Source of the DNA: Patescibacteria group bacterium
GTDB lineage: Bacteria > Patescibacteriota > Patescibacteriia > Patescibacteriales > BM507
Direction of reading: 5' to 3'
NCBI GenBank assembly: GCA_027858235.1
Contig: JAQIDC010000016.1
Coordinates: 1 to 52,555, forward strand
DNA length: 52,555 nt
Part shown: positions 5,884-15,297 of the stretch, in pieces
Numbering within the stretch: the first letter of the stretch is position 1
Layout: every line of letters starts with the position of its first letter
The notes under the pieces: generated by a model
Seen by the model: the letters and a program-made list of their open reading frames with translations, nothing else
Databases searched by the model: none
What the model was told of the DNA's origin: nothing
Program-made: the position numbers and the translations under genes

Positions 5884-7799
5884 AAAAGATGTCTGTAAAA
5901 AAAGCGGTTTTTATCCTTATTTTTGTCGCAATAATTGGCATTATTATCATTTCTGTTTTAGCAAACAAAAACAAATCGAAATTTGAATATACGACACAAA
6001 CAATTCAAAAATCAGATCTTATTCAAACTGTTTCTGAGACAGGCCTCATAAAAACAATAGATTCATTTGATATTAGTTTTGAACTTGGCGGTAATATAAA
6101 AAATGTTTTAGTGAACATAGGGGATGTTGTGAAAAAAGACCAGTTATTGTCCGAGCTTGATCATACTGATTCTGATATTAGATTGAGCCAAGCAAGCGCC
6201 AGCCTTGATATTGCTAGAGCTAATTTATCTAAACTTCAAACTGGGGCAACAAGTCAAGAAATTGCTATTTACACGGCTAATTACAATAGAGCAAAAGCTA
6301 GTTATGACTCAACCTTGGTTGACCTTCAAAAATATAAAATAACCTTAGTTGAAAATACAGCACAAGCCCAAAAGACGCTTAGTGATTTAGAGGATGATTC
6401 TCCCTATACAATTACAACTTATGAACAAGCCCTTGAAACTGCTGAATCAAATTTAAGTAACACAAAAATTACCTACCAAAAAGCTATTAACGATTCAGTT
6501 AGCATATCTCTCACTAGCTCGGAAGCCCAAGCGTCTTTAATAAATAATGCTCTTGATCAAATCAAATCAATTCTTGATAATACGGACATTGAGGATTACC
6601 TGTCTGTTATGAATAAAACATATTTAGCAGAAGCAAAACGAGCACATGAAGAAGCAGGAAAGATGCTCATCTCTGTTAATGCAAATACTGCTATAGCTAA
6701 AAATACTCCTGACAAGAACATCGTTTCATCTCTTTTGGTTGAGGTCCAAAATACTCTCAATAAAACATATCTTTCTTTGAGTAATATGTTTTCCGCATTG
6801 GAAAATTCTGTAACTTCATCTTCATTTTCTAAGACCCAGTTAGATGCTCTAAAGGCTATTGTTAACACACAAATTAGTATAATTAACACAAGCATTAGTA
6901 GTGTTCAGTCTTTAAGTCAGTCACTAGATAGTGCTATTTTAACTTACAATACAAATGTTGATGCTGCAAACAATAATCTTGCTCAAGCAAGAGCCAATTT
7001 AGATAATGCCCTAACCAGCGCTAAAAATAATTTAGCCAACGTAATAAATGGAGGAGAACAACAGTTGGCAACGATTGAGGCACGTGTCGATTCAGCTAAT
7101 CAATCTCTACTTGTATCACAGGCCGAACTAAACAGGATTAAGTCACCTGCACGAACAGAGGATTTAAGTCTTTATCAAGCACAGTTAAAACAAGCCCAAG
7201 CAGAAATTAATTCCATAGTAAATCAAATTGAAAAAAGTAAGTTAAAATCACCGGTAGACGGTATCGTTTCTAAAATTAATTTCGAAGCTGGTGAACAATA
7301 TATACTTGGAAGACCAATGGCAACGCTAATTTCAGGAAATGGTTCTGAATATAAAATTGAAGTTGATATTTCTGAGTCTGATATTCCAAAAGTAGAAATT
7401 GCTGACCAGGTTTTAATTACACTTGATGCCCTTGGAAGCGACGTAAAATTTCATGGTTCAGTCAAATTTATTGAACCTGCTGAAACTGTAATTCAAGACG
7501 TAATTTATTATAAAGTTGAGATTGTTATTGATAATAATAACGAAAATATCCATTTAGTGAAACCAGGGATGACAGCCAATACAGATATTACAACTAATGA
7601 AATGAAAGATATTATAACCATTCCAGGAAGAGCTATTATCGACAGAAATGGAGATGGAAAGTTTGTTAAAACATTTAACAACGAAATTATTGATGAAAAT
7701 AAAGTAGAAGTCGGTATAATTGGTGACGGGGGAATGGTTCAAATCATTTCTGGTCTATCTGAGGGGGATGTGGTAGTAACTTTTACAAAAGAAAAATAA
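5880..7799 (+). CDS. HlyD/MacA-family adaptor subunit of an ABC exporter
   Basis: A 639-residue protein with an N-terminal membrane anchor (about 10-28), then a beta-rich lipoyl-like half (SFELGGNIKNVLVNIGDVVKK). A very long, Ala/Asn/Ser-rich coiled coil follows (about 90-440), then the second lipoyl half (LKSPVDGIVSKINFEAGEQY) and beta-barrel regions ending in GLSEGDVVV. This is the standard order of membrane-fusion proteins. It is much longer than MacA (about 370), mainly because of the coiled coil. In a cell without an outer membrane it may bridge to the cell wall or span the envelope. It starts the overlap-coupled unit with the ATPase and permeases. Confidence 0.9.
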   Translation: MKKMSVKKAVFILIFVAIIGIIIISVLANKNKSKFEYTTQTIQKSDLIQTVSETGLIKTIDSFDISFELGGNIKNVLVNIGDVVKKDQLLSELDHTDSDIRLSQASASLDIARANLSKLQTGATSQEIAIYTANYNRAKASYDSTLVDLQKYKITLVENTAQAQKTLSDLEDDSPYTITTYEQALETAESNLSNTKITYQKAINDSVSISLTSSEAQASLINNALDQIKSILDNTDIEDYLSVMNKTYLAEAKRAHEEAGKMLISVNANTAIAKNTPDKNIVSSLLVEVQNTLNKTYLSLSNMFSALENSVTSSSFSKTQLDALKAIVNTQISIINTSISSVQSLSQSLDSAILTYNTNVDAANNNLAQARANLDNALTSAKNNLANVINGGEQQLATIEARVDSANQSLLVSQAELNRIKSPARTEDLSLYQAQLKQAQAEINSIVNQIEKSKLKSPVDGIVSKINFEAGEQYILGRPMATLISGNGSEYKIEVDISESDIPKVEIADQVLITLDALGSDVKFHGSVKFIEPAETVIQDVIYYKVEIVIDNNNENIHLVKPGMTANTDITTNEMKDIITIPGRAIIDRNGDGKFVKTFNNEIIDENKVEVGIIGDGGMVQIISGLSEGDVVVTFTKEK

Positions 7800-8513
7800 A
7801 TGCTGATTAAACTAGAAAATATAAAAAAAGAGTTTGCAAATGACGAGATTATTACAAAGGTTCTTCATGGTATTTCTTTTGAAATAGATAAGGGTGATTT
7901 TGTATCTATAATGGGACCGTCTGGCTCAGGGAAATCAACATTGATGCATATAATTGGTCTTTTGGATAAAGCTACTTCTGGCGATTATATTTTAGAAGGA
8001 GGAGATGTTACCGCTCTAGATGATGAACAGCTTGCTTTTATGCGTAACGAGAAAATAGGGTTTGTTTTTCAGTCTTTTAACTTGCTTGCAAAGTCTACAG
8101 TTTTGGAAAATGTTATGCTCCCTTTGGTGTACTCTTCTAAAAAGGGAGATGCCGAAGAAAAAGCTAGAAAAGTATTAGATCAAGTTGGTCTTTCTCACCG
8201 AGTTGATTATATGCCGAACCAAATATCTGGCGGTGAAAAACAAAGAGTAGCCATCGCTCGTGCCCTAGTAAATGAACCTTCGGTTATATTCGCTGACGAA
8301 CCAACCGGAAACCTCGATTCAAAATCAGGCATTCAGATTATGGAAATATTACAAAAACTAAACGAAGAAGGCAATACAATTATACTCGTAACACATGAAA
8401 CTTTTACAGCTGAACACGCAAAGAGAATTATATATATAAGAGACGGGCTCTTGGAGTCTGATACTTTAGTTAAAAATCGTAGACTTGCTCACGATGGCAA
8501 CACGCTCAAATAA
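7800..8513 (+). CDS. MacB/LolD-type ABC transporter ATP-binding protein
   Basis: A 237-residue nucleotide-binding domain with Walker [10 protein letters not shown] (39-47), Q-loop Gln91 in FQSFNLL, signature [13 protein letters not shown] (from 143), Walker [14 protein letters not shown] (from 162) and switch His199 in VTHE. The EPTGNLDS form is typical of the MacB/LolD/FtsE group, which powers mechanotransmission rather than classic transport. The ATG begins directly after the adaptor stop, and the next gene begins directly after this stop. It should energise the two FtsX-type permeases. Confidence 0.95.
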   Translation: MLIKLENIKKEFANDEIITKVLHGISFEIDKGDFVSIMGPSGSGKSTLMHIIGLLDKATSGDYILEGGDVTALDDEQLAFMRNEKIGFVFQSFNLLAKSTVLENVMLPLVYSSKKGDAEEKARKVLDQVGLSHRVDYMPNQISGGEKQRVAIARALVNEPSVIFADEPTGNLDSKSGIQIMEILQKLNEEGNTIILVTHETFTAEHAKRIIYIRDGLLESDTLVKNRRLAHDGNTLK

Positions 8514-9764
8514 ATGATTCTTCAAATTAAACAAGCAATAAAAAGCCCTATCCAATCTCTCTTGGCCAATAAAGTCAGGAGTTTTTTAACAATCCTGGGT
8601 ATTGTTATTGGTGTGTCTGCTGTTGTAATAATTATGGCCGTTGGTTCTGGTGCTCAGAGTTTAATTTTATCTCAAATTGAAAGTCTTGGTTCTGACTTAA
8701 TTGGTGTATTACCAGGGAATTCAGGCGACGGTGCTCCAGCGAGTGCTATGGGCATCGTTGTTACCACACTAACCTATGATGATTTGCAGGCTATTAAAAA
8801 TAAAAATAATGCACCAAATATAATTGATGCGACAGCTTATGTAAAAGGATTCTCAACAGTTTCTTGGGGTTCTAATTCATACGATACAAATATTAGCGGC
8901 ACCACCGCCAGCTATTTAGACGTAGAAGGGGGAGGGGTCGAATTTGGAAGATTCTTCACTGAAGCAGAAGAAAAATCAACAAGCAAAATTGTAGTTCTTG
9001 GAAGTACTGTTGCAGAAGAAATTTTTGGATCTTCTGACCCCATAGGAAAAAAAATAAAAATAAAGAAAAAAACTTTTGAAGTTATTGGTGTTATGAAAGA
9101 AAGAGGTACTGTTGCTTTTCAAAACTTTGATGACCAAGTTTTTATACCAATAATAACAATGCAAAAATCAGTTGAAGGTATCGATCACGTTAGCATGATG
9201 AGAATGAAAATCACCAGTGAAGAAAACACTGAAATTGCAATTGAGGAAGTGAAGGCAACTCTCAGAGAACAGCATGGAATAAAAGATACTTCTGGAGTAG
9301 AAGACGATTTTACAGTAAGAGGAGCAGCTCAAGCTCTAGACATAATAACAACCATTACCGATTCATTAAAATTCTTTTTAGCAGCGATGGCTGGAATTTC
9401 TCTTGTTGTTGGTGGTATTGGTATTATGAATATAATGCTTATTAGTGTAAATGAAAGGACAAGAGAAATAGGATTGCGTAAAGCAGTCGGTGCAAATAAT
9501 AGACATATTCTAATTCAGTTTCTATTGGAATCAATTGTCTTGACCTTGCTTGGAGGTCTAATTGGTCTTGTTTTGGGAGCGGTAGTTTCTTATTTGGTCG
9601 CCATCATTGCTCGAGCACTTGATTATGATTGGGCATTTGAGGTTTCATTATTTTCAATAATTTTATCAATAACAGTATCTATGTTTATAGGTCTGGTTTT
9701 TGGAATAGTTCCTGCTAAAAGAGCATCTGAACTAGAACCAATAGAAGCTTTAAGATATGAATAA
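8514..9764 (+). CDS. MacB-like ABC permease, first copy
   Basis: A 416-residue protein with an N-terminal helix (about 20-45, FLTILGIVIGVSAVVIIM), a ~220-residue extracytoplasmic MacB_PCD domain (about 50-270, with VVLGSTVAEEIFG), and three C-terminal FtsX-type helices (about 285-400). The coupling segment NERTREIGLRKAVGAN and the ending PAKRASELEPIEALRYE are classic for this family. It pairs with the preceding ATPase. The following gene encodes a second, similar permease, so the complex may be a heterodimer. Confidence 0.93.
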   Translation: MILQIKQAIKSPIQSLLANKVRSFLTILGIVIGVSAVVIIMAVGSGAQSLILSQIESLGSDLIGVLPGNSGDGAPASAMGIVVTTLTYDDLQAIKNKNNAPNIIDATAYVKGFSTVSWGSNSYDTNISGTTASYLDVEGGGVEFGRFFTEAEEKSTSKIVVLGSTVAEEIFGSSDPIGKKIKIKKKTFEVIGVMKERGTVAFQNFDDQVFIPIITMQKSVEGIDHVSMMRMKITSEENTEIAIEEVKATLREQHGIKDTSGVEDDFTVRGAAQALDIITTITDSLKFFLAAMAGISLVVGGIGIMNIMLISVNERTREIGLRKAVGANNRHILIQFLLESIVLTLLGGLIGLVLGAVVSYLVAIIARALDYDWAFEVSLFSIILSITVSMFIGLVFGIVPAKRASELEPIEALRYE

Positions 9765-11027
9765 ATGTCATTAATAAATGATTTCAAAATTGCCACTAGT
9801 GCAATAAATAGCAATAGAAGCAGAACAGCACTAACTGTGACTGGTCTTGTTATTGGAGTTGCTAGCATCTTCATGGTATTTTCTGCTGGAGAAGGACTAG
9901 AGAGTCTTATTACGGGGCAAATTGAATCTTTTGGTACAGACTTTATCCAAACAGAAATTAAAGTTCCGACAGGAAAAACTCCAGGTAGCGCCGCTGATGA
10001 ATCTGCTAGTGGTCAAGCTATTGTTCAGGGAGTTCAGGTAACAAGTCTTACCCTGGATGACATGGAGGATATCAATAAACTTGATAATATTGTTGATTCA
10101 TACGGTGCATTAATGTCTCAAGGGATAACAACTTATAAGTCGGAGAAAGAATCAGCCACAATCTTTGGGGTAAGCTCTAGCTATATCGATATTGACGCTA
10201 GTAAAGTTGAATATGGTAGATTCTACACCAAGATGGAAGATAAGTCTCTTTCACAAGTTGTTGTTCTTGGATCAGAGCTAAAAGAAAAATTATTCGGGGA
10301 ATCAGATGCGGTAGGTAAAACAATTAAAATAAAATCCAGGAACTTCACGGTTGTAGGGGTTATGGAAGAGAGGGGGGCAGTAATGACTTTGGATTTTGAT
10401 AATTTTATTTACATCCCGGTACGTACTCTTCAGAAAAAAATGATGGGGATTGATCATGTTATGTATATGACGTCAAAGGTGCGCGACATTGACCTTTCTT
10501 ATGACACCGCAGAAGAAATGAGGTATGTGCTAAGAACGAATCACGACATTATAGATGAGACAAAAGACGACTTCCGAGTTACCACTATGGATGAAATGAT
10601 GGAAATGCTTGGTACAATTACAGGGGCTATAACACTACTTTTACTCGCAATAGTAATCATTTCCTTGATTGTTGCTGGTGTTGGTATAACGAATGTGATG
10701 TATGTTATTATTTCAGAAAGGACAACTGAGATTGGGCTAAGAAAAGCAGTGGGAGCAAATTATTATCACATTATTAGACAATTTTTGATTGAGTCCATAC
10801 TCATCACTTTACTTGGTTTTTTGTTTGGGTTTATAATAGGAGCAATCTTGTCCTTTGCTATTGCAATGGGAGCTCAATACGCTGGACTTGACTGGAAATT
10901 CAGTATTCCCTTGAAATCCATAATAACTTCTTTCTTTTTTTCACTTTTTGCTGGTGTAATTTTTGGATATTTCCCAGCAAGAAAAGCCGCTTTAATGGAA
11001 CCAGTTACTGCATTAAGAAAAGAATAA
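9765..11027 (+). CDS. MacB-like ABC permease, second copy
   Basis: A 420-residue paralogue of the preceding protein with the same layout: N-terminal helix, MacB_PCD domain (VVLGSELKEKLFG), three FtsX-type helices, SERTTEIGLRKAVGAN and the ending PARKAALMEPVTALRKE. It starts immediately after the previous stop. Two unequal permeases with one ATPase and one adaptor suggest an asymmetric MacAB/YknXYZ-like exporter. The substrate is unknown; a toxic peptide or cell-wall compound would be typical for the family. Confidence 0.93.
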   Translation: MSLINDFKIATSAINSNRSRTALTVTGLVIGVASIFMVFSAGEGLESLITGQIESFGTDFIQTEIKVPTGKTPGSAADESASGQAIVQGVQVTSLTLDDMEDINKLDNIVDSYGALMSQGITTYKSEKESATIFGVSSSYIDIDASKVEYGRFYTKMEDKSLSQVVVLGSELKEKLFGESDAVGKTIKIKSRNFTVVGVMEERGAVMTLDFDNFIYIPVRTLQKKMMGIDHVMYMTSKVRDIDLSYDTAEEMRYVLRTNHDIIDETKDDFRVTTMDEMMEMLGTITGAITLLLLAIVIISLIVAGVGITNVMYVIISERTTEIGLRKAVGANYYHIIRQFLIESILITLLGFLFGFIIGAILSFAIAMGAQYAGLDWKFSIPLKSIITSFFFSLFAGVIFGYFPARKAALMEPVTALRKE

Positions 11028-11028
11028 T

Positions 11029-12225
11029 ATGAATAAAATAAATATACTCGGAGTTAATATCACAAAAGAGGACAGCAATATAATTTTAAAAAAAATTCAT
11101 TCTTTTTTAGATGAAGATAAACCAAAATATATTGTTACACCGAACCCCGAAATTATCCTAAATGCTCACAATGACGAAGAACTATTTTATATCCTAAATC
11201 ATGCGGATATTTCTTTGGCGGATGGAATGGGATTGAAAATTGCCGGTCTTTTTATGGGTAGATATCTAAAAAGATTTACTGGGTCGGATCTAACAAATTA
11301 TTTGTTAAAATATTCGGAAGATAATAATTTTAAAATAGCAATTCTGAACTGGCGGGGAGGATTATCTCTTTCCAGCGATATTGAAAAGATTCTAAAAGAC
11401 AAATTTCCAAAACTTAAATTTTATATTCATGATATAGACAAAAAAGGAGATTTAATTAACTACCAAAAATTAAATAATTTTTCTCCTGATATTTTATTTT
11501 CCACCCTAGGTTCTCCATGGCAAGAGAAAAATATCTATCACTCAAAAAATAAAATAGACAATTTAAAATTGGCACTCGCTGTTGGTGGGAGTTTCGATTT
11601 TATTACTGGGAAAAAAGTTCGGGCTCCAAAAATATTTAGGTTACTTGGTTTTGAATGGTTATGGAGATTGTTGATTCAACCGAATAGAATAAAACGAATT
11701 TTTAATGCCACTTTTGTTTTTATGTACAATTTTCTTGTTTGGCGCTTTGTCCATCCTCATATGTATAGACCAAATGTTGCTTGTCTTCTATTTAAGAGAA
11801 AAAATAACTCAATTAAAATATTCATTGTTAATAGGAAGGGAGAGAAACATTGGCAAATTCCTCAAGGCGGAACAGATGGTGAATCCCTAGAAAAAGCTGG
11901 TGCTAGAGAGTTAAGAGAAGAGATGGGAAACAAAAATTTTAGAGCTATTAAATCTTTTAAGAATCTTTTTAAATATACCTTTAAAGCAGGCTATGTTAGT
12001 AAATTCAACGCTGATGCTAATACTATAGAGGGTTACAAGGGACAGAAGCAAGGTTTATTCATTGCTGAATTTCTCGGGAATGACGAAGATATAAAAATTA
12101 ATTTTTGGGAACATTCTGACTGGAAATGGGTAGACGTAAATAATGCTCTAAAAACTGTTCATCCCGTGAGAAAAGAAGCCTTAAAAATATATTTAAATAA
12201 ATTAAAAAAAATTTATGAAATTTAA
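11029..12225 (+). CDS. Fusion: WecG/TagA/CpsF glycosyltransferase with RppH-like NUDIX domain
   Basis: Residues 1-~235 form a WecG/TagA-type glycosyltransferase. Visible motifs are TPNPEIILNA, ADGMGLKIAG, TLGSPWQEKN, VGGSFDFITGKKVRAP and GFEWLWRLLIQPNRIKR. Members add ManNAc-type sugars to lipid carriers. Residues ~245-398 begin YRPNVACLLF and carry WQIPQGGTDGES followed by ARELREEMG, an RppH-like NUDIX box in which the G-to-E loop is one residue short. The frame is continuous, so this is a real fusion unless an assembly error joined two genes. RppH removes pyrophosphate from mRNA ends or hydrolyses dinucleoside polyphosphates; here it could act on a nucleotide sugar. The ATG lies 1 base past the permease stop. 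Confidence 0.9.
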   Translation: MNKINILGVNITKEDSNIILKKIHSFLDEDKPKYIVTPNPEIILNAHNDEELFYILNHADISLADGMGLKIAGLFMGRYLKRFTGSDLTNYLLKYSEDNNFKIAILNWRGGLSLSSDIEKILKDKFPKLKFYIHDIDKKGDLINYQKLNNFSPDILFSTLGSPWQEKNIYHSKNKIDNLKLALAVGGSFDFITGKKVRAPKIFRLLGFEWLWRLLIQPNRIKRIFNATFVFMYNFLVWRFVHPHMYRPNVACLLFKRKNNSIKIFIVNRKGEKHWQIPQGGTDGESLEKAGARELREEMGNKNFRAIKSFKNLFKYTFKAGYVSKFNADANTIEGYKGQKQGLFIAEFLGNDEDIKINFWEHSDWKWVDVNNALKTVHPVRKEALKIYLNKLKKIYEI

Positions 12226-12406
12226 ACTTAAAAAATATATATATGTTATTAATGACTTAACAAATATACTTTTAAAAAAAGACATTGAAAATTCTCAATA
12301 CAAAATAGGAGAGTTGCATAAAAGCCTTAAAATTGTTAGTATTTTCTTGGCTATTTCAGTAATAGTTAACATTATTTTATTAATTAAAGTATTTATATAT
12401 GGATAA
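12215..12406 (+). CDS. Small membrane protein (63 aa), unknown
   Basis: A frame of 63 codons overlaps the fusion gene by 11 bases and gltX by 8. A basic, amphipathic N-terminal half (KKYIYVINDLTNILLKKDIE) is followed by one strongly hydrophobic helix (about 41-61). The overlaps on both sides argue for a real, translationally coupled gene. It is not recognised; a single-span anchor or partner of a neighbouring protein is possible. Confidence 0.5.
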   Translation: MKFKLKKYIYVINDLTNILLKKDIENSQYKIGELHKSLKIVSIFLAISVIVNIILLIKVFIYG

Positions 12407-13871
12407 AAATATCAGGGTCAGATTTGCCCCCTCACCAACAGGGTTTTTGCATATAGGAAGCCTACGAACTGTATTGTTTAACTATGTTTTTGCGAAAAAA
12501 TATAAAGGGAAATTTATTTTAAGGATTGAGGATACTGATGAAAAAAGAAAAGTAGAAGGTTCTGTTGAAAATCTTATTAGTATTTTTGATTGGCTTGGTC
12601 TTGACTATGACGAAGGCCCAAACAAAGATGGAGGTTTTGGACCATATACCCAAAGTGAACGAAATCCTATTTACTTAAAATATGTTGAGCAACTTTTAGA
12701 AGAAAAAAAAGCATACAAATGTTTTTGCACAGCCGAACGTTTGCAAGAAATGCGGGAAGAACAACAAGAAAATAAAAGAGCTCCTAGATATGATGGTAAA
12801 TGTAGAGATTTAAATGATAGCGAAATTGAAGCTAATTTAGCTAATAATATTCCATTTGTAGTAAGACAAAAAATTCCAGAAAGCGGAGAAATCATTGTTC
12901 ACGATGAACTTAAAGGCGAGATAAAATTTCAAACAAGTGAATTAGATGATCATGTCTTGCTTAAAACCACAGGAACCCCAACTTATCAATTTGCAAATGT
13001 TATTGATGATCATTTAATGGAAATTTCCCATGTTATGCGTGGTGATGAATGGATACCTTCATCTCCTAAGAATGTTCTGCTTTACAAAGATTTAGGATGG
13101 GAAGCTCCAAAATTCATACACTTACCTTTGATTATGAATAAAGAAGGTGGAAAATTGAGCAAAAGACAAGGGGACGTAACCGTAGAAGCTTACAAAGAAA
13201 AAGGTTATTTGCCAGAAGCGCTAATAAATTTTAGTGCACTTCTAGGATGGCATCCAAAAGGAGATAATGAAATATTAAACCTCGAAGAGATAATAGAAAA
13301 TTTTAGTATAGATGGGATGGGAATAAGTCCCGGTGTTTTTGATATTGATAAGCTAGATTTTTTTAATTCCCACTATATGAAAGAACTTAATTCAGAAAAA
13401 CTTCTTGAATTGTCAAAACCTTATATCGTAGAAAATTTAGAGATAACTAAAAAAGATTCTAAAAAAAAGGATGACTTTTTACTGAAGGTAATTAAGACCG
13501 AAAAGGAAAGAGTGAAAAAATTATCTGATCTTGGAGAGGCTACAAAATTTTTCTTTTTTGATGACCTAGATTATGAGCCAAGTTTGTTGATTTGGAAAAG
13601 TTTAGAACAAACACAAGTTAAAGAAAATCTTGAAAAAGTTTATGAACTCGTAGACAAGATTCCAGAAGAGAACTGGACTGAAGTAAGTATTAACGACGCA
13701 GTCTATACATATATAAAATCTAGCGAGCTAAAAGTGGGGGATTATCTCTGGCCGATGAGAGTCGCTCTTTCTGGTCAAGAGAAAAGCCCTGGACCTTTTG
13801 AGATTGCAGAAGTTCTTGGAAAATCAGAAACTCTCCTCAAAATCCAAAAAGCTATTACTATTTTATCCTAA
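12399..13871 (+). CDS. gltX: Glutamyl-tRNA synthetase
   Basis: A 490-residue class I synthetase. The HIGH-type signature lies near the N-terminus (FAPSPTGFLHIGSLRT), followed by RIEDTD, and the KMSKS-type signature is KLSKRQG at about residue 251. The C-terminal anticodon-binding region has normal length. It charges tRNA-Glu, and perhaps also tRNA-Gln for later amidation; no GatCAB genes are in the window to test this. It overlaps the small membrane protein gene by 8 bases and ends the plus-strand unit before the promoter at 13924. Confidence 0.96.
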   Translation: MDKNIRVRFAPSPTGFLHIGSLRTVLFNYVFAKKYKGKFILRIEDTDEKRKVEGSVENLISIFDWLGLDYDEGPNKDGGFGPYTQSERNPIYLKYVEQLLEEKKAYKCFCTAERLQEMREEQQENKRAPRYDGKCRDLNDSEIEANLANNIPFVVRQKIPESGEIIVHDELKGEIKFQTSELDDHVLLKTTGTPTYQFANVIDDHLMEISHVMRGDEWIPSSPKNVLLYKDLGWEAPKFIHLPLIMNKEGGKLSKRQGDVTVEAYKEKGYLPEALINFSALLGWHPKGDNEILNLEEIIENFSIDGMGISPGVFDIDKLDFFNSHYMKELNSEKLLELSKPYIVENLEITKKDSKKKDDFLLKVIKTEKERVKKLSDLGEATKFFFFDDLDYEPSLLIWKSLEQTQVKENLEKVYELVDKIPEENWTEVSINDAVYTYIKSSELKVGDYLWPMRVALSGQEKSPGPFEIAEVLGKSETLLKIQKAITILS

Positions 13872-13923
13872 TATTAAAGAAAATTTGTAGATACTAAAGT
13901 GTCTTTTTCTATTGTCCAAAAAA

Positions 13924-13932
13924 TGGTATAAT
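13924..13932 (+). promoter_or_regulatory. Extended -10 promoter upstream of the M23 peptidase gene
   Basis: ATGGTATAATTAGA carries the TGnTATAAT motif, with TATAAT at 13927-13932. Transcription would start near 13939 and produce a ~100 base structured leader before the ATG at 14040. No -35 is evident. Confidence 0.6.
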
Positions 13933-13941
13933 TAGAAAAAT

Positions 13942-14039
13942 GGGGAAGAACCCCGCTCATACGTCTCTTTGAGACTAGCGGGAGACTTGCTCACCCCAAG
14001 AGCACTTTGTCGCTTCGCTCGGGCGCACACGCAAACCAT
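13942..14039 (+). repeat. Structured leader repeat A (shared with the ddl upstream region)
   Basis: The leader can fold with CCCGCT (13952-13957) pairing AGCGGG (13977-13982), enclosing an inner hairpin GTCTC/GAGAC (13963-13967, 13971-13975). A competing hairpin GGGG-AAGAA-CCCC (13942-13954) uses the same C-run. Conserved blocks GAACCCCGCT, GAGACTAGCGGGAGACTTGC, TCAC and CACGCAA-CCATATG recur, reverse-complemented, directly upstream of ddl at 20308-20391. In both places the last conserved bases contain the start codon. Confidence 0.7.
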
Positions 14040-15290
14040 ATGAAGAAAATATTATTTTTGCTAAGTTTAATATTGGTCACAGGTGTTATTGTAAAAACAT
14101 CTTCTTTTGCATACCTAGCTGAAGAGGAAGATGATTATTCCAATCCTAGGGCAGCCGCTATCAACAATGAATTAAAGACTATCAATTCTGAAATTGAGGA
14201 TAGAAAAAATAGAATGAAAAAGCTCGATGATAAAGAAAAGAGCTACACTCAAGCTATAGCCCAAAAGCAAAAAGACAAGTCTACCCTAAATAGTCAATTA
14301 GCAATTCTTGACAACAGGCTTGCTAAAGCTGAAATTGATATAGAGTCCGTTGAATTGGATATTGAAAAAGTTTCACTTGAAATTTCTAAAACCAATATCT
14401 CTATCGAAAATAAGACTGAAGAAATTGCTTCCGAAAAAGAAAAGATAGAAAAAGTAATTCAACTTTTATATAAAGAGGGGAATACCGACACTCTGCAAAT
14501 ACTTCTTTTAAATAATTCCTTATCAGACTTCCTTACTCAGGTTAAATATTTAGAAAATGTAAATCAGGCCGTAAAAGAAAGCCTCGATAATTTGATTTTT
14601 CTAAAAGACAACCTTGAAGAAGAGAAGGTGGTCCTAGGTGAAAAAAATGATGAAACTGTGTCACTGAAAGAAAGTCTTATCGACAAAAAGAAAGCACTAG
14701 AAGCTGAGCTAGGTGGAAAAGAAATACTCTTAGTTCAAGTTAATTCTTCGGAAAGTGAATATCAAAGATTGCTCGCTGCATCAAAAGCAGAACAGCAAGA
14801 AGCAGCCTCTGAGATTGCTAGCATGGAAAAACTGATTAGAGCAAAATTAGCTACTCTATCCGGAAAAGAACTTGAATTCAACGAAAATGGATTAGTTTGG
14901 CCAGTGAAAAAAAATGTTATAACTTCTTATTTTCATGATCCAGATTATCCTTATAGACATATTTTTGAGCATCCTGCTATTGATATAAGAGCTGGACAGG
15001 GGAGCACTCTAAAAGCAGCGGCCTCTGGCTATGTAGCTCGTGCAAAAAACGCTGGAATGGGATATAGCTATATTATGATAGTCCACGGTGACGGCCTCTC
15101 TACAGTCTATGGCCATGTTTCCAAGATATTGATAAACGAAGACGATTACGTCGTCCAGGGACAAACTATAGGTCTCTCAGGAGGTATGCCAGGCACACCA
15201 GGAGCTGGAAGACTTACAACAGGCCCACATCTACATTTTGAAGTTAGAAAAGACGGAATACCTGTTAATCCTTTGAATTATTTGAAGTAA
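14040..15290 (+). CDS. EnvC-like murein hydrolase: coiled coil plus M23 peptidase domain
   Basis: The start at 14040 is chosen because a signal peptide begins there (MKKILFLLSLILVTGVIVK, cleaved near SSFA); an upstream in-frame start would only translate the leader repeat. Of 416 residues, about 35-270 form a long charged coiled coil. The C-terminal part (about 290-416) is an M23 LytM domain with HPAIDIRAG, YGHVSKI and HLHFEVRKDG, so the zinc-binding His and Asp residues are present. It would cut or activate cutting of peptidoglycan cross-links during division. EnvC-type proteins often lack the metal ligands, but here they are kept, so enzymatic activity is likely. Confidence 0.9.
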   Translation: MKKILFLLSLILVTGVIVKTSSFAYLAEEEDDYSNPRAAAINNELKTINSEIEDRKNRMKKLDDKEKSYTQAIAQKQKDKSTLNSQLAILDNRLAKAEIDIESVELDIEKVSLEISKTNISIENKTEEIASEKEKIEKVIQLLYKEGNTDTLQILLLNNSLSDFLTQVKYLENVNQAVKESLDNLIFLKDNLEEEKVVLGEKNDETVSLKESLIDKKKALEAELGGKEILLVQVNSSESEYQRLLAASKAEQQEAASEIASMEKLIRAKLATLSGKELEFNENGLVWPVKKNVITSYFHDPDYPYRHIFEHPAIDIRAGQGSTLKAAASGYVARAKNAGMGYSYIMIVHGDGLSTVYGHVSKILINEDDYVVQGQTIGLSGGMPGTPGAGRLTTGPHLHFEVRKDGIPVNPLNYLK

Positions 15291-15297
15291 CTAAAAT

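Noticed and set aside
14007-14039. Upstream in-frame start for the M23 peptidase
   Set aside because: It would translate the leader repeat and place 11 non-native residues before a clear signal peptide.
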